Positions 56,768-64,000 of a stretch of 64,000 nt of DNA are shown here, in pieces. The notes under the pieces were generated by a model, which saw only the letters and a list, made by a program, of their open reading frames with translations, searched no databases and had not been told where the DNA came from. The position numbers were made by a program, and so were the translations under genes. Every line of letters begins with the position of its first letter. Within the stretch, counting starts at the first letter, position 1. Source of the stretch: Sorghum bicolor (taxonomy: Eukaryota; Streptophyta; Magnoliopsida; Poales; Poaceae); NCBI RefSeq assembly GCF_000003195.3, contig NC_012878.2, positions 7,382,462-7,446,461 on the forward strand. Reading direction: 5' to 3'.

Positions 56768-58217
56768 ATGGCTATGGATGGCAGTGTAGTGCTTTTGTGC
56801 TTGTCAAGATCTAGTGGTGCCTGATGGATTCTAGAGATAGCTTCTCATCTTAGCTCTGAGTGCCTTAGGGGACTGAGCCAAGGTTATAAGGACAACCACA
56901 TGGGCTACGGCTAGGCCTAGGCTCCCCTTCAGGCATGAATTCCTACATCCCTACCGAGGCCCCGAGCCACGAGCAATGGTGGCTCTGGCTTTCTCAGACT
57001 TGCCCTTCTATATCGAGAGTCTCCTTAGGGGAGGGCCATTTGTAGGCTACCGAGCCATTCCCTTTTGCCTCAGGGTACACACAAGTGTACCTGATGGTTT
57101 TAGATCCCAACTGATTTAGAGAGTTGGCTAGGGGTCACTGTGATTGTCGCATCCTTCATCTTGAGACTTAGCATACCCCTATATTAAACTCTCGTCACTA
57201 AACACTTCACAAAGCACCTACACTAATCACCTAATAATTTGTTAAGCTCATATATGTTGGCAAGAGCACTAGAGTGGAGTCTCAACTCCTTTGATATGTT
57301 CCTTAGCTCCTCACTCCTTCAAATGGCTGGTTGGGAGTAATATATATAGCCCGAAGATTGAAAACTAGCTAATGCCAAAGCCTGCAACTTTTTGAGCATG
57401 CACTGCAAAGGTTTGGTGTGGTGGGACCTGGGCTATGGGATGTTTTCTCACAGACTAGCTATTGGAATTTGATTGATGGAGGTCCTTTTATATGGTGACT
57501 TCTTCAGTGGGTCATTGGACAATTCTGATGCATTGACCTTCGCTATAGATGTAAAGTACTGTAGATGTAGATGCTCATATATGCAAAGGGTACACTCACA
57601 CCTATAAACGCAATCATACACACCCTACCTCTATGAGCACATTCGAAGGAGTGAATTGGACTAGCGAATCTTAAGATCGATAAAGTTACCATAGGCACCT
57701 TGTTATTGATGGGCATGTCACCTACAAAAGAATAACACTATCAAATTCTAGAATAAATTCAGAAAAATACAAGCATTAGTTCCATTACAAGAAACATAAT
57801 CAACTATGGTCCACTTAGTCCGCCAAAGCATACCTCTCTTGATAGTACTCTATATTGTACGCAGAAAGACTGGGTTGTATAGTGCCCTATAAATGCATCA
57901 CATAGAATTTGGATTATACTATATTATTCACGGACGACCTAATATTTTACTACATTTTGAACTTTGCATCAAATTAGAGCAAAGAACTTATGATTTTTTG
58001 TATTTGTGAAAATATGTGGAGAGTCTTCTTTGGTGAAGAAAAAGTAGACAACAATTAGTTAAGTTTACTATTGCTATAGTTATTAGAACAATTGATCATA
58101 GCTATCTCAACAATTTTTAAAGCAACATATTTACCTAAATAGATGAATTAAATACTGTAGCATTGTGCATGAATAAGATGGGTCTCTTAATTTTTCATCG
58201 AAGTGTCAACAACGCTA
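56768..58217. other. Intergenic, nothing recognised
   Basis: No coding domain, transposon ends or tandem repeat could be supported in this 1.45 kb. Confidence 0.4.
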
Positions 58218-58631
58218 GTTTTTTTAGACCAAAGGCATTCACCCAGCTTTATTAGAAAGTGTAACAAGCACCCAAGGTCCGAACACTCAACAGAGAGAGC
58301 GCAGACACAGCATCTCTGCTACATCTTCTATATATCCATTCCAATCTCAAATACCTAAAACTAGTATTTTATGAAACGATAATGATACAACACGGGCGTC
58401 CGTTCCTCCGGACGCGACCACAAGCACGCCGCCGCAGGCCTCACGCACCACTGCTGACACCACCAATATACCCAGAGGCCTTAGAAATGGAGGGGCCAAG
58501 TGGCGGCGGCCCGACAAAGGTAGCAAGCTCGGTGCCGGTGGCACCACTGAGCGGGTGGGGGCAGACAATCAGTGGGCAGTATTAATTGGCAGCAGGGGCG
58601 AATGGAAGCTCAGATCACCAGTGGATTGTGG
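58218..58631 (-). mobile_element. LINE 3' end
   Basis: On the minus strand the sequence ends TTTATTAGAAAGT-complement then GCTGGGTGAATGCC and TTTGGTCTAAAAAAA, the usual finish of grass L1-type LINE 3' UTRs. Upstream the GC-rich part (58380-58580) has no readable domain. Confidence 0.5.
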
Positions 58632-59260
58632 CACTACTACACAAAAGATTTTACACAATATTTCACACTATACCACAACCAATCTATAGTGTATCATCGT
58701 TCGTTATAAAGTTATAGTGACCGATGTATAAGTCGCCGTAAGTGGCATCGCTATACGTCTATAGCGTCCGATCGAGTCTATAACGACCGATAGATGGACG
58801 CAAAATCTATAGCGACCAATAATCTGTCGCACGGTTTAGCGACCGATGATATGAGGGTATAAGACTTCGTAGCGACCAATAATCCGTCCCTATGAACTGG
58901 TACAATTATATACAATTTTAATTTCATATTAACCAGATTTCATACCTAATAAACATCCACAACAGGCCACATTATTCATCAACCACATACATATGTAAAC
59001 CATAGCTACCTACAACACTCATCAACCATATAAGATAAGTTATCTCAAGTTTTTATTGAAGCCAACATTATCAAGTATGCTTGCACAATTCATGACAAGT
59101 CATCATTACACAAGGAACAACACACATACAATCCAGGTCAAATGGCAGGCACAAGTCATATGTTTGCTTGCACAATCTAACTAGATTCACTACAAAATGC
59201 CTCATCTCCATCTTATCAAAAGCAAAATGTCATATGTTGGCTTCCTCCAAGGCCTCCCTC
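58632..59260. mobile_element. CACTA-type left terminus with subterminal repeats
   Basis: It begins CACTACTACACAAAAGATT, and within 250 bp repeats TATAGCGACCGAT-like units in several variants (58710-58890). The partner terminus was not found. The inverted end near 63730 (CACTACTGTG read from the right) shares only CACTACT, and the flanking triplets (TGG, GAG) do not match. Confidence 0.5.
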
Positions 59261-59365
59261 AACCTATAACATCAAAATAACAATGTCTGTATTAGTATCC
59301 TAACTACAGACGCATGTACTATACAGGCATCGCTACTATGACCTTTCAAATAGACGTGTTTACCG

Positions 59366-59393
59366 TTGGTGTCTGTAGTAGTAGTAGTAGTAG
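59366..59393. repeat. (GTA)n trinucleotide repeat
   Basis: About seven GTA units. Confidence 0.9.
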
Positions 59394-59724
59394 TAACCTA
59401 CCTGCAAATGTGTGTAGAGTACGCGCGTCTATACAATATTCACTAAAATAAACATGCTTAACAAATGCGTCTATAGAGGTATTCTTACTACAAACCTGTG
59501 TATAGTACACACATCTAAATGTTGTTGTTCACACAGACAAGTATTCAATTTAATCACAGTCACATGTTGGTATGTGCATCTGTAGATGTATTCTTAAAAT
59601 AGACGCTTGTTTTGCGCATTTGTAATAATCCTTATTACAGATGCATTATTTCCAATGTGCATTGGTGCGTGTGTGATGCACCTAAATGCGCGTATGTGAA
59701 GTGAATTTTTGACATAGGGATGAC

Positions 59725-61026
59725 ATGGGAAAATAATGCTGCAAATCAAGAATCTAACGGAGAAATGTTTGCACGTAGTGTTGCAAGTTTTGGCTTGGTT
59801 CTCAAGTTCAAGGTGGATAAGTGTTTGGAACACTTCCATCTAAACATACTATTTCATCACAGGAGGTGACGATGTCTGGTGGAAAACAAAATGTTAGGGA
59901 ACTATTGGACAATTTTAAAGCTACTAATCTCCAAATGCATTTCCTTTGTTGGAACAATCTGAGATCACTGCTGCATAAGCCACCAGGAGCAACAAAATCT
60001 CTCTTTTCGATAATGCTAAGGTAGCTCCCCAAGATGAAATAGTTAATACAACTATGATGGTGGACAAGTGTACTTCTATGGGCAGTGGTAACAGTGAAAG
60101 TGTGGTGCACACATGAAATGCGTATGGCAAGAGCCTCAAGGAGCTAAGTTCACTGCATGGGCAAAAGGGTGTTCACTGACGAGAGGAGAATAAGCGCATG
60201 TGCTGATGTCAGGACAACAACCCGTCACAATGGATGCCTCAGATGTAGTGTCTTGACCAAAACCATGGGAGACAAAGATGGATGAGATGAAGTTGATCCA
60301 ATTTGCAGTGTGGACTCTATGCAGGTTGTTGATGGAATTCAAGTGGCACCAGTCAGATGACTTATCAGCTAGCATGACATGCTCAAATATTGCTAGTCCA
60401 ACTTAGTACTTCTGAGGTGCACATAGGGGTAGAATGTGCGTGTGTTCACAGGAGTGACTGCACTCGTGTATGTGAGAGTCTGTGTTTGTAACTAGGTCTC
60501 ATAGTATGAAGAAACAAATGAGATGAGAGAAGTCACTGAGATTTTGGTAACACTATCACAAAGTTTATGCAAAGACAATATTGTGCATGTGTCATTAGTC
60601 ATCGTCAGCATCAATTGCTAAATGTTTTATGTGCACAACATGCAAGAAGTTCTCTTCATACCATTCCCTAGGAGGCAACATGTCCATTCATAACAACAAG
60701 CCAACCAAGAATAGTGGCACTAGTAGCTCCAATGGTGGTAGGGAGTGGTCCACATGGAAGCACATGTGTGACAAGTGCAATGTGAAGTTCCCAACTAGGC
60801 AAATCATCAATGGGCATAAGCGCAAGCATTGGTGGGAAGAACACTACAAGATGGCACTACTAGAAGATCAGAATGTGAAGCCACCATTGCTAATATTTCC
60901 TCATCATGAGGCAAAAAGGTCAAGGCTAGTGGTTGTGCCAACTAATGAGAACATATAGCATGCAAGGACAGGCTTGGTTGTGGTAGCTCACACAGTGCCA
61001 CTGGATTGTGATGGTGTCCAGCAATG
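59725..61026 (+). pseudogene. Decayed paralogue of the C2H2 zinc-finger gene
   Basis: Follows the gene at 23074-24477 along its length: [24 protein letters not shown], a damaged finger 1 (from about 60102), the linker [15 protein letters not shown], finger 2 with LGGN in place of LGGH (loss of a zinc ligand) and a deletion after CTTCKK, and an intact-looking finger 3 (CDKCNVKFPTRQIINGH). It ends in the conserved tail TGLVVVAHTVPLDCD. Stops and frameshifts interrupt it. The longest open part is 60629-60958. It is about 35 kb from the gene and on the opposite strand. Its 3' end runs straight into the module array at 61030. Confidence 0.88.
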
Positions 61027-61029
61027 AGT

Positions 61030-62502
61030 GTGGTGCACACATGCAATCAGTGTGGCATGAGCTTCAAGGAGATTAGTTCACTAAATGGGCACCATAATCA
61101 CTAGAAAGAGGAGCATAATTAAGCAGATGTGCATGATGGCAGAAAAACAACCCATCGCTATGATGGCAAACAAGTGTACTACTATGGTAGCTAACCAAAA
61201 TGCATCATCAGGAAGTATTATGGTGGATAGTTACAATGGTGTGTCCAGAATGAATAAGACGTTCCTCTAAAAAAAGCTAATAAGATGGAACATCCTATCA
61301 AAGAGATTGATAGTAATGATGGAAGTGTGGTGCACACATGCAATGAGTGTGGCAAGGGTTTCAAGGAGATTAGTTCACTAAATGGGCACAACGGTATTCA
61401 TCGGCAATAGGAGTATAAGCACATGTGCATGATGGTGAAACGACAACCATCACTGTGATGTTAGACAAATGTACTACTATGGTAGCTAACCAAATTATAT
61501 CATTGGGAAGTACTACGGTAGATAGTAGCAATGGTGTGTCCAAAATGAATAAGACTAGTTATAAGATGGAACATCTTGTTAAAGAGAATGGCAACAATGG
61601 AAGTGTGGTGAACACATACAATGAGTGTGGCAAGAGCTTCAAGGAGATTACTTTGTTGAATGGGCAGAAGGCAATTCACTAGCAAGAGCATAAGCACATT
61701 CGCATGATGGCAGAACAACAACCCATTGATGTGATGGTGGACAAGTATAGCTAATAGATTGTATCATCAGGTAGTATTATGATGGACAGTAGCAATAGTG
61801 TGTCTAGAACATTCCTCTCAAAAATCTTATAAGATGGAACATCCTGTCATAGAGAATGATGGCAATAATGGAAGTGTGGTACACACATGCAATAAGTGTG
61901 GCAAGTGTTTCAAGGAGATCAGTTCACTGAATGGATACAAGGGTATTAACTAGCGAGAGGAGTATAAGCACATGTGCATGATGGCAGAACAAAACAACTC
62001 ATCGCTATGATAGTGGACTAGTGTACTACTATGGTAGCAAACCAAACTATATCATCGGGTAGTTTTATGGTCAATGTTAGCAATGCTATGACAAAAATGA
62101 ATAAGACTAGTTCTTCTAGAAAAGCTAATAAGATGGAAATTATTGTCGAAGAATGATGGCAACAATGGAAGTGTGGTGCACACATATAATGAGTGTATTA
62201 TGAGCTTAAAGGAGATCAGTTCACTCAATGGGCACAAGGGTATTCACCATCGAGAGGAGTATAAGCACATGCACATGATAGCAGAACAAAAACCCATTGC
62301 TGCAATGGTGGACAAGTGTACTACTGTGGTAGCTAACCAAATTGTATCATCGGGAAGTATTATAGTGGATAGTAGCAATGGTGCATCTAGAATGAATAAG
62401 ACTAGTTCCTCTAGAAAGCTAATAAGATGGAACATTCTATCATAGAGAATGATGGCAACAATAGAAGTGTGGTGCACACATGGATGAGTGTGGCAAGAGC
62501 TT
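61030..62502 (+). repeat. Tandem array of zinc-finger-1 modules
   Basis: Copies beginning gtggtgcacaca start at 61030, 61327, 61605, 61876, 62173 and 62469 (period 271-297 bp). Each encodes, with errors, [21 protein letters not shown] plus the following REEYKHMHMMAEQQP and a linker rich in Ser/Asn (VDSSNGVSRMNKTSS). This matches residues about 143-216 of the gene at 23074-24477. Frames are broken, the longest being 62143-62445 (100 aa). The last copy is split by the solo LTR and resumes at 63240. Confidence 0.88.
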
Positions 62503-63234
62503 TGTTGGTGCAAAAGTAGATCTACAAACACAAAGGGCTAATACCCGATTCAACGTTAAGGCGTGCCAGCCGATTTGACGTTACAATCGACAAAGGTGGT
62601 AACTCGAACACTTTGGTCCCGACAACAGCGAAGCGCCCGAATGGCACGGCCAAGAGGTGTCCACACAGAACTCGAGAACTCATCGAGATTGACTCGATGA
62701 ATCCCTGAGAACTCGTAGATAAAAAAGAAAATATGCAAGTTGACAAAGTCGTTGAAAAGTAGATGCTGGAATTGATGTAAAAACTTGTGTTTGATTGATT
62801 GTGTATATCTTACATCGCTACAGGGTCTTATATTTATACCCTACCCAAAAGGGTTACAACCAGACACGACTAGGACTCGAATTCCAAATTAAACGGAATC
62901 CGTATACAAAGCAAACTCTAATAACTATGGAAAGTATTAAATCATCTTCCACAACCGATCGGTACACCACCGTGAATCGATCAACAACTCCTGCGCCTTT
63001 CTCCATGACCATCGGCAAACCACTTCCCATGGCCATCGGCAGCCATCAGCACCAGTCATCGGCACAAATCCATCACCACTCCTGGACTTGGCCATATCCT
63101 GTCGTTTTCTCATCGCCACCAACCCTCATCGGCAACTCTTCTGTAGACTAGTCACCACTTTTCTGCCTGCCGATCATACCTCATTAACTCCGGATACACG
63201 TCCAAACATATGTGTCCAAAAAACAGTGTCAACT
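62503..63234. mobile_element. Solo LTR inserted in the last zinc-finger module
   Basis: It begins TGTTGGTGCA and ends GTGTCAACT (terminal CA decayed), flanked by a perfect 5-bp duplication AGCTT (62498-62502 and 63235-63239). Removing it restores the module reading (GCAAGAGCTT then CAAGGAGATT). It is 732 bp and non-coding; a TATATTTATA-like stretch at 62826-62838 may be part of its promoter. Confidence 0.85.
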
Positions 63235-63655
63235 AGCTTCAAGGAGATTAGTTCACTAAATAGGCACAAGGGTATTATCTGGTGAGAGGAGTATAAGCGC
63301 ATATGCATGATGGCGGAACAACAACCCATCACAGTGGAGGCCTCACATGTAGTGTTTTGACCAAAACCATGGGTGACAAAAGAGGGATGAGATGAAGACG
63401 ATTTGGTTTGCAGCACGGGTGCTACATAGGTTGTTGATGGAATTAAGTGGCACCGGCCAAATGACTTATCAACGGTATGACATGGTCAACTAAGCATATC
63501 AAGCTTGATGAAGAAATAGATGAGATGAAAAAAGTCAACGAGTTTTAGCAACACTGCCATAAAGATTTTTGCAAGGATAATACTATATATGCATGTGTCA
63601 TTGTCAGCATCAATTGCTAAATCTTTTCTGTGCACACTATTATAGAAAGTTCATC
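63235..63655 (+). pseudogene. End of the last module with linker and truncated finger 2
   Basis: Continues the split module (KEISSLN.HKGI), then the linker region (TKPWVTKEG-like, RLLMELSGT) and the start of finger 2 (SIAKSFLCT), where homology to the gene stops. Decayed, with several stops. Confidence 0.75.
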
Positions 63656-64000
63656 ACTGCTAGTTCTAGACCCCATTGGTAAAAGTCGTTGGTGATAGTC
63701 TGCCTAATCACCATTGTTTTCACAGTAGTGGAGGTATTGGTCATCACGACTAGATCAGCGTACGATCTGGCGGTGCTGTCAGTTACTTCACTACCATGTT
63801 AGAATATGATTCATTGGCAATTGGTTACTTACCAGTTACCACCCCTAGTGTTGCGGATGATCCAGTGATGATGATGGGGACAACAATGTTGGTTCAACAT
63901 ACCATCTGGCGAAGATGAATAAGACATCAACATATATCTTAGTTATGATCTATTGTTGATGTAGTTACCAGTACAACCGGCCGCCATTCAATCCGGTGGT
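63656..64000. other. End of window: possible CACTA-type terminus, otherwise nothing recognised
   Basis: ttttcacagtagtg at 63717-63730 reads, from the right, CACTACTGTGAAAAC, a plausible CACTA end with accaacgac-type subterminal sequence to its left. No partner could be confirmed and no gene is seen to 64000. Confidence 0.35.

Noticed and set aside
61030..62502. CRISPR-like array
   Set aside because: The period is about 290 bp, the whole unit is repeated, and it encodes zinc-finger sequence in a eukaryotic genome.

Overview
The window looks like intergenic DNA of a grass nuclear genome, probably a panicoid such as sorghum, sugarcane, Miscanthus or maize (inference, no species marker). The evidence is Stowaway- and Tourist-type MITEs, grass-type Helitron ends, CACTA elements with dense subterminal repeats, and a Tat-lineage Ty3/gypsy element carrying the antisense gene known from grass RIRE2/Grande-type elements. 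There are no bacterial or organellar genes and no CRISPR. Only one ordinary host gene is credible: a three-finger C2H2 zinc-finger protein at 23074-24477 (minus).

Layout. 1-1802: gypsy-type LTR remnant. 2518-6675: Helitron with canonical ends that carries gene-like fragments. 8322-8909: Stowaway-like MITE with an internal tRNA-like sequence. About 10020-14560: degenerate L1-type LINE, broken by a 1.6-kb insert and by CACTA element 1 (13135-14483, TSD TCC). 14868-15487: small hAT (8-bp TSD). 15961-21183: second hAT (8-bp TSD), with CACTA element 2 (16859-20636, TSD TGC) inside it. 21650-22323: 3' end of another LINE. 23074-24477: zinc-finger gene. 24895-25116: Tourist-like MITE. 27259-30051: two Helitrons in opposite orientation forming a roughly 2.8-kb palindrome, followed by a third Helitron-like element to 31644 that carries two MITEs.

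32584-56767 is a nest. LTRs of an old, non-chromovirus gypsy lineage lie at both ends with decayed gag/protease remnants between them. Into this have gone a 14.2-kb Tat-type gypsy element (34423-48595, minus; two 1030-bp LTRs differing at 3 sites by eye, TSD GTATG), a 1.57-kb CACTA derivative (51702-53271) and a 1.85-kb solo LTR (53999-55843, TSD TCATG). In the Tat element, gag-pol is one frame with two in-frame stops. The opposite strand carries a convergent gene of six exons (36285-40571). Its five short GT-AG introns join in phase to an uninterrupted 1297-residue frame behind a TATA box.

58218-64000 holds a LINE 3' end, a CACTA-type terminus and a decayed paralogue of the zinc-finger gene. 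Its first-finger region has been amplified into a tandem array with a period of about 271-297 bp, and the last module is split by a 732-bp solo LTR (TSD AGCTT).

What deserves attention: the intact spliced antisense gene beside a broken gag-pol, the zinc-finger module array, and the inverted Helitron pair.
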